Below, in pieces: positions 24,401 to 34,908 of a DNA stretch of 64,000 nt. Location of the stretch: contig JAKSZU010000012.1 in NCBI GenBank assembly GCA_026018925.1, forward strand, positions 26,029,814-26,093,813, given 5' to 3'. The position numbers and the translations under genes were made by a program. Under the pieces are notes generated by a model. That model was given only the letters and a program-made list of their open reading frames with translations. It made no database searches and was not told the DNA's origin. The stretch comes from Tupaia tana. Taxonomy: Eukaryota > Chordata > Mammalia > Scandentia > Tupaiidae. Each line of letters begins with the position of its first letter. Within the stretch, counting starts at the first letter, position 1.

Positions 24401-24509
24401 TCCCAAATAAATGGCAATCTATTCTGGTTGTAGTCAAAAAGAAATACATAATTCCTATTAACCACTTTGTGTATTTTCTATACCAGAGAGTTTTTGTTTA
24501 AGAAAAATA

Positions 24510-24835
24510 TGAGCTTTTGATAATTGCCCAAACTTACCTCTATGTTAGCAAAGACCAGTCTAGTGTGCATGACTGGCCCTCTTGAGTAATAAGAGTTGTG
24601 TAATCAGGTTCTACTTTTTCATAGCGTTTTTGTACTATTTGATGATTCTCTGAAGTTCAGCATCTATACTTGATTGGATCTCTACAGTTATGTGTCTCAG
24701 AGGACTATGTTAGAAAGATAAGATCCTTTGAGACTAATGAGATTATTTCTATATTTACCAGCTCTTTAAGCAAGAATGAAACTACAAAAAAAAGTATCAA
24801 AATTAAGTATCTTTTCCCAGGTGTGGATTATAAAA
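24510..24835. repeat. Paralogous 5'-flank block of OR gene A
   Basis: About 2.3 kb upstream of OR gene A. Shared short blocks with 37905-38225 (upstream of OR gene B) include CCCAAACTTACCTC, GATTGGATCTCTACA versus GATTGAGTCTCCACA, TCTATATTTA(C/A)CAGCTC and ATCTTTTCCCA. They occur in the same order, as expected from an old tandem duplication that included the OR gene. Confidence 0.6.
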
Positions 24836-25399
24836 TTTCTGACAGTCATACAATCATTTGATTTTCATTAATCTTGATCACATTATCAGTTTTTCCATCC
24901 AGTGGTGAGAGAGAGAGAGAGACAGAAAGAGGCAGACAGAGACAGAGACATGTATAGAGGATTATATATGCCATACAAGAGTAGCTGAACTGTGCTATGT
25001 TTAGTTTATGGTTTGTCCTTAGTTTATTGGCTAAATTGATGATACTCAAACTTAAATACACATGTATATACACATATATACATGTTTGTTTTGCTTTTAG
25101 GAGGACTGTGGCAAAATTATTTTGCACATATTTTGCATATTTTACATATACTTTATTACCTAAGGGTCCTTGTTAATATTTTATTGTGAAAAAGACTGAT
25201 CCTGAAAGGATTGAAAAACAAATTAAGATGACTTTTGTCATTCCAAAGGGTGAAAGTATGAGGATTCTTATTAAACTCAGGGCTAATATTAGAAGTACTT
25301 TCTATGTTGTCATTGAAGGTATATTACAATATCCCCTAAAACAGCCATTTTAATACTTTAATAAAGAGCATGTAGGAAAACAACTTAGCAGGTTTTTTT
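24836..25399. other. No gene recognised
   Basis: Contains a GA/CAGA-rich run at 24907-24950; otherwise unique. Confidence 0.45.
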
Positions 25400-25530
25400 T
25401 TTATAAAATTTTAAAATTTTACATGCATTCATTGAGCATCATCATAACATACAAAATGGTTTCCCATCCAGAATACACTATATAGTGGCTTAGTTATGCA
25501 TGTTATCATCAATAAAACAATTATTTTGAG
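25400..25530 (-). mobile_element. Short lineage-specific L1 3' end
   Basis: T-run, then TTTACATGCATTCATTGAGC, ATCATCATAACATACAAAATGG and TTTCCCATCCAGAATACACT, like the antisense 3' ends at 39725 and 49629. Confidence 0.55.
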
Positions 25531-25570
25531 ATGCAATGCAGTAACAAAAGCTTAAAATATCTGAAAGCAA

Positions 25571-25792
25571 GGGAACCAGCAGTTAGCGTAATGGCTATGT
25601 CTCTGGACTCCCATGTAGTCGACCGCAGTTCGCGTCCCGGACCCGGTGGCTTAAAACTCACACCGGGTGAGTGTGCATGTGCGCCCAAGATCCTGAGAGG
25701 AGAATGGAGGAGAAGGGATTGCAGCATGGTCATCCCTCCTGGGGGGTGATTTCTCGCTTTCTGTCTCTATGTCTCTATAGTGAAAACCTCTC

Positions 25793-25867
<75 letters not shown>
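25571..25867 (+). mobile_element. CYN-like SINE with A-tail grown into (AT)n
   Basis: Full head and body, with the CT-rich 3' part shortened. The A-run (25794-25826) passes into a (TA)n tract to 25871. TSD TATCTGAAAGCAA/TATTTGAAAGCAA. Confidence 0.94.
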
Positions 25868-25873
<6 letters not shown>

Positions 25874-25944
25874 AAAGCAATAGGAACAAACAAAATCAAA
25901 CTACAGAACATTCAGTCGTAAGAGAATACTGCAATTTAGCCATT

Positions 25945-26125
25945 CTTCTGTTGATAAATGTGTAGTGTTTCTCTTGCTTTTGTAGGGTGTTTTTGTTTTT
26001 TCATGGTAGGTAAATTTTGGTTCTAGTTTTGAAGAGTAATTACAAAATTTGATGACTTTATCTATTTTTTAATTAATTAATTATTTTTTATCATCATAAT
26101 CTTGTTTATATTACATTGTATTGCA
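25945..26125 (+). repeat. Copy B of a 170-bp local duplication
   Basis: Direct-orientation copy of 24111-24279, 1.83 kb away. Differences are a TTTTGTTTTTTCA versus TTTTTTTTG indel, one extra T and a G/A change. The flanks outside the block do not match. Confidence 0.85.
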
Positions 26126-26166
26126 TATAACTTTACAGTGTATTACATTGCTTTTTCAAATGTTAT

Positions 26167-26300
26167 GGGGGCTGGCAGATTGCATAGTGGTTATGGATGC
26201 TGGACTCCCACATGGCTTCTCACTCTCGCTCTCTTTCTCTCTCTCCCTCTCTGGTCAAGTTAAAATGATAAATAAAATAAATAAATTCAATAAAACCATT
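26167..26300 (+). mobile_element. Short-form tRNA SINE, head truncated internally
   Basis: GGGGCTGGCAGATTGCATAGTGG head, CTGGACTCCCACATGGC, then directly CT-rich and AAATAAATAAA; the B box is deleted. Confidence 0.8.
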
Positions 26301-26664
26301 CTTTAAAAAATATGCTACAGAGTTACAGTAATAGCCTTGGAATACTATATACTCATTGAACAGAATGGAGTGTCCTGAAACAAATCTATGCATATATGCA
26401 CACTAGATAATTCAAAAAGTACACTGCTAAATGGTCAGCTATTATGACAAATTTGCACTGGGTCAACTAGGTATCTATAGGAGAAAAGTAAATCTTTATT
26501 CTTATCCTAGCATACTCAACAATCAAAATTAAGTGTGTTGTAGTTTTTGATTAGAATAATAAAAACAGTATTTTAGGAGATAAATATAGAAGTATATTGG
26601 AAACTCTAATGCTTAAAGTTTTTCTCAAAGGTGACACAGTCTTAATCACTGGGAAACCCACTTG
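26301..26664. other. No gene recognised
   Basis: CAGAGTTACAGTAATAGCC and following text may be old L1; not secure. Confidence 0.4.
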
Positions 26665-27275
26665 GTCGAGGTATATAATCTTTTTCATATGTTACTAATA
26701 TGCTAGTGTTTTGTTGTGGATTTTTTGCATCTGTGTTCATTAAGAATACTGGTCAGTAGTTTTTTGTGTGTATGTCTTTGTCTAGTTTTGATATCAGTAT
26801 AATACTAGCTTTGTAGAATAAATTTGGGGTGGAGGAGTCCTTTTACTTTAATGTTTTGGAATATTTTGAAGATATTCCCTTTAGCTCATTAAGGATTTTG
26901 TATAATTCAGCAGTCAAACCATCTAATTCTCAGCTTTTATTTGTTGGGAGACTTTTTATTGCTGATTAAATCTCTTTGGGCATCACTGGCCTAATCAGAT
27001 ATTCTATTTCTTCCTTGCTCAGTTAGTCTTGGTAAGTTAGTTATGCGTGTCAAGGAATTTATCTATTAAATTTAGATTTTTCAATTTGTTGGCATATGGT
27101 TGTTCATAATTAGTCTCTGATTACTTTTTCTATTTCCATGGTATCAATTGTAATGGTTCCTTTTTTGTTTCTGATTTTAGTTTTTTGAGCATTCTCTATT
27201 TTTTCCTTAGTCTAGCTAAAGTTTTGACAATCTTTTAAAAAACACAACTTTTTATTTCATTAATTTTTTGGAGGG
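26665..27275 (-). mobile_element. L1 ORF2 fragment (reverse transcriptase region)
   Basis: Antisense text TTTTTTGCATCTGTGTTCATTA, GTCTAGTTTTGATATCAGTA, AAGGAATTTATCTATT and CATTAATTTTTTGGAGGGTC is the L1 ORF2 reverse-transcriptase segment. Frames are broken. Confidence 0.85.
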
Positions 27276-27289
27276 TCTCAAGTTTGTTT

Positions 27290-27990
27290 GGAGAACATTA
27301 TGGTAATAGAAATAAACAAGGTACAGAAATACTGCATGCTATCTCTCATATGCGGATGTTGTAGAGACAGAGATATATGACTCCTGGAGGTTGGGAAGGA
27401 TGTTGCAGGAGGGGGAAATAGAGGTATGTTGGTTAACAGAAACAAAATTGTCATAGATGGGAGGAACAATTTTTACTGTTATAAAATATAGTGGGGAGAA
27501 CATATCTGGCAACAACTTGCGTATATCTTAAAGTAACTGAAAGTGAGGGAAGGGTTAATATTTCCAACACAAGTAAAGACAATGGTTGAGATTAAGGGCA
27601 TGCTAATTACTCTTTTTTTTTTCCCTTTTTGCTTTTTTGTTATAGGGCATGTCTGCTCACCAGAGAGAAACAGCGAGGAAAAATGAAAAATCACACTCCT
27701 CCTTTCCTCTCACCCATCCTCCAGGGGTAGAGAGCCACTCAGTAATCCCTTCTCCTTTCTCCTCTTGATATTTTGAGCATGTGTGCTTAAGCGCTCAGTG
27801 TGTCTTTCAAGCTACTGGGTGCTGGATTTGACCTGTACACTCGGCCATGTGGGATCCAGCGCCTCAATCATCATGCCACGTCCTGGCCCTAATTATCTTG
27901 ATTTAATCATTGCACATTATGTTCTTGTACTGAAAAGTTGCCTTATACCCCAAAAAATATGTCAAATTAAAATATGCTTATTTTAAAAAT
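27290..27990 (+). mobile_element. L1MA-like 3' UTR, split by a SINE
   Basis: TGCATGCTATCTCTCATATGC, CTGGAGGTTGGGAAGGATG, GGGCATGCTAATTAC, then after the SINE TTGATTTAATCATTGCACATTA, TATACCCCAAAAAATATGTC. Old L1 3' UTR in sense. Confidence 0.85.
27610..27888 (-). mobile_element. Old CYN-like SINE inside an L1
   Basis: GGGCCAGGACGTGGCATGAT head at 27888 and T-run tail at 27611. TSD CTAATTA both sides (27603-27609, 27889-27895). Confidence 0.85.
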
Positions 27991-28044
27991 GACATAAAAA
28001 GGTAAACTTCTATGGTTCAGAATTAGACAATCACTTAAAGATGC

Positions 28045-28225
28045 TGGATACAAGTGGAAAATTAAGGGTGAAGTTCCAGGTTGAACTATACATGCCTGGC
28101 ATGCATATGATCCTGGTTGGCTGGGAACCCTGAGGGGAATCACAGGGTGAAATTCTATTGAGAGAGCCTACCTTTCTTTCTCTTTTTTTCTATGCCTCTC
28201 ATTCTTATTAAATAAATAAATAAAT
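28045..28225 (+). mobile_element. Possible very old SINE
   Basis: AGTTCCAGGTTGAACTATACATGCCTGG and a CTTTCTTTCTC then AAATAAATAAATAAAT tail suggest a decayed tRNA SINE. Confidence 0.35.
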
Positions 28226-28522
28226 ACTTAAAAATGACACAAATGACAAGAATGGGCAATTTTTTTCATTTTCCTTTGTTTTTACAATAGCAAATGGTAT
28301 AAATATTTATAAAACATTTTGTAACATTGAGGGTTCGTACATAATTTCTCTATCAATTCTCCTGGCTGATTGCCATAAAAGAATATTTGTTAAAGTTCAC
28401 TGGCGATATTTATAGGAGTGTTAGATATAGGAATGAGGGTTTTTGTATATGTTAATAAAAAAACAATAAAAATAGATTGTAATACAATTAAGAATTTTTG
28501 CTAATCAAAATATAGCAGTATA

Positions 28523-28793
28523 GGGACCAGCAGTTAGCTAATGGCTATGTCGCTGGACTCCCACGTAGTCGACTGTGGTTCGAGTCCCGGACCCGGTGGC
28601 TTAAACTCACGCCGGGCGTGTGTGCGTGCGTGCCCAAGATTCCGAGAGGAGGATGGAGGAGAAGGGATTGCGGCATGGCCATCCCCCCTGGGGGATGATT
28701 TCTCGCTTTCTGTCTCTCTGTCTCTCTCTGTCTGTCTGGCGAGCACACACGCCCTATAGCAAAAACCTCTCCAAAAAAAAAAAAAAAAAAGGT
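28523..28793 (+). mobile_element. CYN-like SINE, full length
   Basis: GGGACCAGCAGTTAGC head with CGAGTCCCGG B box and GCTTAAACTC, tail A18. TSD not clear. Confidence 0.95.
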
Positions 28794-28986
28794 AATAAAA
28801 ATGAAAGCCATGGATTGGAAAAAAACATTTGCCAAGATATGTAATTGACAAAGAGGATTTATTTATAATATTTGAAGAATTTCTTCACATAAAAGAAAAA
28901 AGATGATTCACTAGAGAAATGGAAGTCTCGAGCAATCACTCAAGAAAAAAGGGAAGCTAATAGCTAAGAATTTAGAAATATGTGTT

Positions 28987-29245
28987 CCATTCCATAGCCT
29001 AGTGGTTAAGGAAGCTACAGTGGATCCCACATGGCTGATTGCTGTTCAAATCCTGGCCATGGTGACTTCAAAACCACACTGGGCCAGAAGATGGCATGAT
29101 CGTTAAGGTGTCGAATCTCACATGGCTGACTCTTACAGTTCAAGTCTCAAACCCAGTGACCTGAAGATAACCCCAGGTGCATGTATGCATGTGTCCGGAA
29201 TCCCAAAAGAATGGAGAAGGAATTGTGGTGTGTCCCTTGGGAGTA
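28987..29245 (+). mobile_element. Two old SINE fragments in tandem
   Basis: The first (to about 29082) has a tRNA head and stops after CCACACTGGG. The second starts GGCCAGAAGATGGCATGATC and ends in the body near CCCTTGGGAG. Both old. Confidence 0.65.
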
Positions 29246-29387
29246 TAATGAATATATAAATTGTGTTACATTCACAAATTAGAGTATTATTAAGAAATGA
29301 AAAGACTCAATCTAATGTTTTATACAATGACATGGATAAATTTTATTTTAACCATTGCCTTTTTAAAGGTCAGAATAAACCACCCCA

Positions 29388-29638
29388 GGGGACCAGCAGT
29401 TAGCGTAATGGCTATGTCGCTGGACTCCCACGTAGTCGACCGCGGTTTGAGTTCCGGACCCGGCGGCTTAAACTCACGCCGGGCGCGTGTGCGTGCGTGC
29501 CCAAGATCCCGAGAGGAGAATGGAGGAGAAGGGATTGCGGCGTGGCCAGCCCCCCTGGGGGGTGATTTCCTGCTTTCTATCTCTCCGTCTCTCTCTGTCT
29601 GTCTGGCGAGCGCACGCGCCCTATAGCAAAAACCTCTC

Positions 29639-29669
<31 letters not shown>
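29388..29669 (+). mobile_element. Young CYN-like SINE, perfect TSD
   Basis: Head GGGACCAGCAGTTAGCGTAA, B box GGTTTGAGTTCCGG, tail of about 30 A. TSD AGAATAAACCACCCCA (29372-29387, 29670-29685) is perfect. Confidence 0.97.
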
Positions 29670-29672
<3 letters not shown>

Positions 29673-29952
29673 ATAAACCACCCCATATTTTTCTGATATT
29701 TAGTTTTGTATCACATAAGACTGTAATTTATCTTCTCTCTCGTCTTCTTCCCCTCCTCCAACAATTTCATAAGCTTTTCTCTCTTCTCGTCTTATTTTAT
29801 TTTTTATCATTCTTTCTTTTTTTACATTCAACCTACTATTTTCTATGTAGACCAAATTTTCTTTCTAGCATTACTGTAGTTCAATTGCTTCTAGACTGTC
29901 ACTGGGAATGAGTTTCTTGAAATGCTTTTCCTTGTATGCAATACTTTCATAT

Positions 29953-30085
29953 CCTCTCGGGATTTGAGACACACATGTACACCTGTCCGGTGTGCTTTTC
30001 AAGCTACTGGGTCCAGGACTCCAACCACTCACTCAGCCACGTAGGATCCAGCTACTTTATCCACCATGCCACTGGCTGGTCCTAT
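29953..30085 (-). mobile_element. Old CYN-like SINE, 5' half only
   Basis: AGGACCAGCCAGTGGCATGG head on the minus strand through the CCCGAGAGGA junction, with no CT-rich part or A-tail. No TSD seen, so it could be truncated by deletion. Confidence 0.8.
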
Positions 30086-30600
30086 TGGGACATTTTCGTA
30101 GGCTCAATATAATATTATTTTATTGCAGTTGCTTCTTCTTCTTTTTTTTTTTTTCTAACCAGAGTTAAGTCTGTCTATTTTGGGGGGAGGGGGTTAAAAT
30201 AAACATGGAGAACAAAGAATCCTTGCTTTTGCTTTTGTTTTCTCCTTCGTCCCTGTCATACTTAGACAAGAAGGACAAAATAATATGTTCCTGTCACAAG
30301 CTGTTCAATGTCTCTCCTCTCCTATGACAGCATTTTCCCGTTACCATGGTTGCTTATTCTCTGGCCCACAGTCAATGTACAATTCCCAGAAGTTTCTTAA
30401 ATCAGTGTCTATGCTACAGATACTTCACCTATAGTAATTATTAGTGAAGACTTATGGACTAAATTTATTAGTATGCACTCTCATGTATTTATTTCCTTTC
30501 TTTTCATACTTACATCCTATTTTACTGTTCACTCCATTTGCAACTTCCTCAAATATGCCAAAGGTGAGGGATTAAAGGAGAGACATAAGATGTCAGGATG
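30086..30600. other. No gene recognised
   Basis: Unique sequence with a G-run near 30181-30193. Confidence 0.5.
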
Positions 30601-30602
30601 TA

Positions 30603-30672
30603 TTAGGTTGTTGGGAATGTCATGACATGTTTTTCTATGCAAAAATACATCAGGACTTTCTCAACAACCCAA
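30603..30672. mobile_element. Mariner-like MITE, 70 bp, near-palindromic
   Basis: Flanked by TA on both sides (30601-30602, 30673-30674). The ends are inverted copies: TTAGGTTGTTGGGAATGTC on the left and, read on the other strand, TTGGGTTGTTGAGAAAGTC on the right. The similarity continues almost to the centre, as in the human 80-bp MADE1 derived from Hsmar1. There is no coding capacity. The TTAGGTTG-type end and TA target are typical of mariner elements. Confidence 0.75.
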
Positions 30673-30674
30673 TA

Positions 30675-31250
30675 CTTGAATATTTTTACTTCTACACAGA
30701 GAAAATGATTGTGTAGAGAAAGAAAATTTCTTCATAGACATTTTTGACTCTTTAGACATCTATCATGACATATGTTGGAGTTTCCTCAAATTATCATGTA
30801 AATACTATCTTTCTGTGCTTTGGGGCTGGCAGTCATAAACATTTTAGTTTCCATTTAGATAATATGCAATGACTAAAGATTCTCAGCTTTATGCTTTGTT
30901 CAACTTTTACATGTAAACATAAACCACCTTGAAGGTATATGACTAAGTAGAGTCTCAGTATAGACTGTAAGTTCTCGCACCTGCTTGTCTCTATGATTTC
31001 CTTTGTTATTTCTAAAATCTTGATGATTTTTAGCTTTACTCTAAAATTTTAGATATTTATTTAGCCCATTATTGTTATGTGTTTTAAAAGAATTTATTTT
31101 CATTGATTTTTATGATCAAATTTCCATCTGAGTAGAAACTGCTAACTACCAACTTAGCATGATCTAATAATACCTTAAGTTATACTAGAATTTTAGACAT
31201 AACTTAAGGAACTCTACATTTCACAGTGACAAACATTTCTAGCAGAAAAA
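30675..31250. other. No gene recognised
   Basis: AT-rich unique sequence. Confidence 0.5.
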
Positions 31251-31261
31251 TACGTGCTCTT

Positions 31262-31539
31262 GGGAACCAGCAGTTAGCGTAATGGCTGTGTCGCTGGACT
31301 CCCACATAGTCGACCGCGGTTCGCGTCTCGGACCCGGTGGCTTACAACTCACGCCGGGCGCGTGTGCGTGCGTGCCCAAGATCCCGAGAGGAGAATGGAG
31401 GAGAAGGGATTGCGGCGTGACCATCCCCCCTGGGGGGTGATTTCTCGCTTTCTGTCTCTATGTCTCTCTCTGTCTGTCTGGCGAGCGCACGCGCCCTATA
31501 GCGAAAAACCTCTCCAAAAAAAAAAACAAAAAAAAAAAG
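31262..31539 (+). mobile_element. Young CYN-like SINE, perfect TSD
   Basis: TTACAACTC and GTGACC variants as at 14278 and 22770. TSD TACGTGCTCTT (31251-31261, 31540-31550). Confidence 0.97.
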
Positions 31540-31550
31540 TACGTGCTCTT

Positions 31551-31962
31551 CTAATTACTTTCAATGATGTACTTAAACATTTGTAAATATATATTCCATG
31601 ACTACCAGCAACAGTATAAGGTTTGGATTAACAATGGAAGTCATAGAACTAAAAAAAAAAAATTATTAGGGTAGATTACTTTGTGTCATAGGAGGGTGTG
31701 GGCATGAAAATCAACAAATACATTATTCTCAGACTTCTTGGGGCTACTGCAGTATTTTAAATACAGTTCCTTAGCTCTCCTGCATTTTTTGCTTCACACG
31801 GTATGACCTGGTTACAGGAGATGAAACCAACACTTATGAAAAACTTGGTCATAATATAACTTAGAGCTGTCAACACCCATTTGGAGTCAAATTATAGGAG
31901 AGCATTTGTATCTATTTGGGTTGAGTTTGAAAAGAACATTGTTATTAAAAACACACTGGTGG
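31551..31962. other. No gene recognised
   Basis: Unique sequence. Confidence 0.5.
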
Positions 31963-31963
31963 G

Positions 31964-32222
31964 TGACCAACAGATGGCTCAATGGCTGCGTCACTGGACT
32001 CCTACGTAGTTGACCACAGTTTTAGTCCCGAACCCAGCAGCTTAAAACTCATGTTGGGTGCATGTGCCTGCATACCCAAAATCTCAAGAAGAGTATGGAG
32101 GAGTAGTGATCACAGCATGGCCATCTCCCCATCGAGGGTGATTTCTTGCTTTCTATCTCTCTGTCTTTCCAGCATGTACATGCACCTTATAGCAAAAAAT
32201 TCCTCTAAAAAAAGAGAAAAAA
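31964..32222 (+). mobile_element. CYN-like SINE, older
   Basis: GACCAACAGATGGCTCAATGG head, TAGTTGACCACAGTTTTAGTCC, body and CTTATAGCAAAAAATTCCTC tail; CpG sites decayed. Confidence 0.88.
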
Positions 32223-32228
32223 ATTGAT

Positions 32229-32307
32229 GGGCCAGAAGATTAAGTGAAGGTTATGGCATCTGAATTTCACAGAGCTAATTCTACAGTTCAGTCCCATGAA
32301 ATGCATG

Positions 32308-32354
<47 letters not shown>

Positions 32355-32477
32355 CCCAAAATTCTAAAAGGAGAATAGAGCAAAAGGGATTGTGGCATTA
32401 TCATTCCCTGGGGGTGATTTCTCACTTTACCTCTCTCTTTCTCTGTCTGTCTCTAGTGAGCACATATACCACTTAGG

Positions 32478-32516
<39 letters not shown>
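32229..32516 (+). mobile_element. Old CYN-like SINE with internal (GT)n and terminal (CA)n
   Basis: GGGCCAGAAGATTAAG head, a body in which the GTGTGCGTGCG part has grown to (GT)n at 32310-32351, and a (CA)n tract at 32480-32516 in place of the A-tail. Confidence 0.82.
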
Positions 32517-32520
<4 letters not shown>

Positions 32521-33902
32521 CATTCACTTTCCTAGGTTACTTAATTTCACTTTTAAAAAGTATGTATATACAGAAAATTTTATATGTATTTTGCTTCCTT
32601 GTTAATAGTGAGTAGAGTTAGTCTTTGTCAGAGAATGTTAGAAAGTTTTGGTGATATTCTAGGTGTAAAAAGATTTGATTCTGGACTCGAAACTAAAAGC
32701 AGCATATATTTGGGAAAAAAAAAATCATTTTCCACAGTACTGGTAAGTCCTTGTAAAGTAGTTCAGTGAGAACAATAATTGAGGTCTCCATCATACAGCT
32801 GATGCTTGGCTATAGAATAGGAAAGATGCAGTGTAAAGACTTCAACTAAAGGCTAGCATACTAGTATATGATAGCACACACAGCACTTCAGATGCCAAAC
32901 CATGGGAAAACTCTATTCCTGATAAATTACCCAGAGTTCTACCTGGTGAATTGTTCTCCTTTATTGCTTATCTCTTCACTTTTTCTATATTTCATTCTCC
33001 CTCTTTTATTTCCATTGTCCCTACATGTCTTACTCCACTTTCTACAGTAGTCTGTTGCACTCATTTTTTTCTCTTTTTGAACACAGACATTCTTATAACT
33101 GTCAGGAGAGGGTAGCAATTGGTAAATACTATGAAACCGGCTAAATTCAGATGCTTAGAAGCTCCTCTGTGAAATCCCCTCCATCTTCTACCACCATTTC
33201 CAATCATTTTTAAGACTTATTCTGTGTTTTATTAAAAAAAATCTCTGAATTATCCTTGAATAATTTTTGTTCCAAGTTTCTGCAAATTTATTTCTTCACT
33301 CATTTCCCTACATTTTGTGTAGATGTTAAGATAAACAGATACCATTATTCTCTTTGGTAGTCAAAAGGCAATATGACTTAGACAGATATGAGATAGTTTA
33401 TATAACCAAAACAAGCTTTGTGAAATTATGCAGTGAAAAGAGTAGTAAGAGAAAACAGAATCACTAAAGCAAATTTTGAAGGCCTTTTTTGCACAGACTC
33501 TAAGACATTGTTTAATACCTTTCTGTCAAGAATAGGTCTTTGTAGAATCAGGAAATGTATACCTTTTTTTTTTCTGCTCTACATCCCATTTGAGATTTGT
33601 TCAACGTGGAAAACATATTTAGAATACATACAATGTAATTGCAACAAATGACTTTGAAATTATACTAATAAAAAATTCTCTTTAAAAGAAAAGTCCTTAA
33701 ATTCTGGAGTCCTGTTTCTTATTCATATAGTTAATTCCATCATTGGTGTGTTCTACAAAAAGTAATTCAGTTAACATTGTGGCAGATAGTCAACGAATAT
33801 AGGTTATTGCAATGAGATCAATATTTTTTTTTCATTTGAGCATTTGAGTCTCCTCTAAAATACTCTTTGCCTTTTTTTGTTTTTAGATATTAATTACCAA
33901 CT
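32517..33902. other. 3' flank of OR gene B, nothing recognised
   Basis: 1.4 kb with no repeat that I recognise and only short frames. Confidence 0.45.
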
Positions 33903-34865
33903 CTATTTCATACCTAACATATCTTTTTCCTTAAAAAATAGCTTAATCACTCCTTCCCGAATCTGTTTGGTCTTGACTCCATAAACAATAGGATTCAAAG
34001 TGGGAGGAAACATCAAATAAAGATTGGCAATGATGATATGGACATGGTGGGGAATATTTTTTCCCCCAAAACGATGAGTAAAGATGGAGAATAATGCGGG
34101 AACATACGTGATGATAATAGCACATATGTGGGAGGTACAAGTGCTGAAAGCCTTGTGGCGAGCATCTGCAGAAGACAGACTTACAACTGCCCGTAAGATC
34201 ATAGTATAAGACACAGAGATACAAAACATATCAAAACCCCCAATCAGAAGAGCTGCCAGAAGCCCATAGATGGCATTGATCTTGAAGTTGCCACAGGATA
34301 CCTTGGCCACGGACATGTGGTCACAGTAAGTGTGAGGGATGAAGTTTCCATGGCAGTAGGGCAGGCGCTTGGTGAGGAAAGTGAATGGGGTGATGAGTAT
34401 CACACTCCTTAAGAAAGTGGCAAGACTCGCCTTGGCAATCACAGGGTTGGTGAGGATGGTGGCATAGCGTAAGGGGTAGCAGATGGCCACATAGCGGTCA
34501 AGGGCCATGAGCATGAGCACCCCAGACTCCATGGCAGTCAATGTATGGATAAAAAACATCTGGAACAGGCAAGCATTAAAGTGGATCTCCTTGAGGTTGA
34601 ACCAGAATATGCACAGCATATTGGGTACTGTGGTGGTGCACAAGGTGACATCAGTGAAGGAGAGCAAGACTAGGAAGTAGTACATGGGCCGGTGCAGAGA
34701 ATCCTCATGGCTGATGAGGTAGATGAGCCCACAGTTCCCCACAACAGCAATGAGGTACATGAAGCAGAAGGGCAGGGAAATCCAGATGTGTGCAGCTTCC
34801 AGCCCAGGAACACCAGTCAAGACGAAGAATTCTGGGGTCAGGCTGGAGCTGTTGGCCCCAGACAT
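33903..34865 (-). CDS. Class I olfactory receptor, OR52N2-type gene B, intact 320 aa, mosaic
   Basis: Odorant receptor with all class I landmarks: NSS glycosylation site at N5, MALDRYVAIC in TM3, HTYCDHMSVA in extracellular loop 2, KAFSTCTSHI in TM6 and NPIVYGVKTKQIRE in TM7. The true start is ATG 34865 (MSGAN), aligned with gene A. The frame stays open 10 codons further upstream, but only to a GTG, so that extension is not used. Residues 1 to about 208 are about 95% identical to gene A, whereas the C-terminal third (LIGGFDMFCIS, REGVIKLFF, EKD tail) resembles gene C at 44962. The 43 bp 5' of the ATG also match gene A at all but one position, and the match then stops abruptly. This pattern suggests gene conversion from A. 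I see no stop or frameshift. Confidence 0.92.
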   Translation of the reverse strand: MSGANSSSLTPEFFVLTGVPGLEAAHIWISLPFCFMYLIAVVGNCGLIYLISHEDSLHRPMYYFLVLLSFTDVTLCTTTVPNMLCIFWFNLKEIHFNACLFQMFFIHTLTAMESGVLMLMALDRYVAICYPLRYATILTNPVIAKASLATFLRSVILITPFTFLTKRLPYCHGNFIPHTYCDHMSVAKVSCGNFKINAIYGLLAALLIGGFDMFCISVSYTMILRAVVSLSSADARHKAFSTCTSHICAIIITYVPALFSIFTHRFGGKNIPHHVHIIIANLYLMFPPTLNPIVYGVKTKQIREGVIKLFFKEKDMLGMK

Positions 34866-34908
34866 GATGACTGACTGCAGGAGGGCATTTTCCACTCTTT
34901 AACAGTGT
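34863..34908 (-). promoter_or_regulatory. Conserved 5' flank and probable splice acceptor of OR gene B
   Basis: Same CCCTCCTGCAG acceptor-like motif before ATG 34865. One mismatch to gene A over 43 bp, then no similarity. Confidence 0.45.

Larger units (their letters stand above)
28430..29370 (+). mobile_element. Decayed L1 ORF2/3' region with SINEs inserted
   Basis: GAAAGCCATGGATTGGAAAAA, TTGACAAAGAGGATTTATTTA, TAAATTGTGTTACATTCAC and CAATGACATGGATAAATTT resemble L1; three SINE segments lie within. Confidence 0.5.

Noticed and set aside
22870-31586. A recurring small protein of the form MCVRAQDPERRMEEKG...APYS in many places and on both strands
   Set aside because: It is one frame of the CYN-like SINE body, repeated because the SINE is repeated. 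The frame starts in the GTGTGCGTGC part and ends in the tail, with no promoter or conservation as protein.
34866-34895. N-terminal extension MENALLQSVI of OR gene B
   Set aside because: The first codon is GTG, not ATG. Gene A starts at the MSGAN methionine, and the same ATG exists here.
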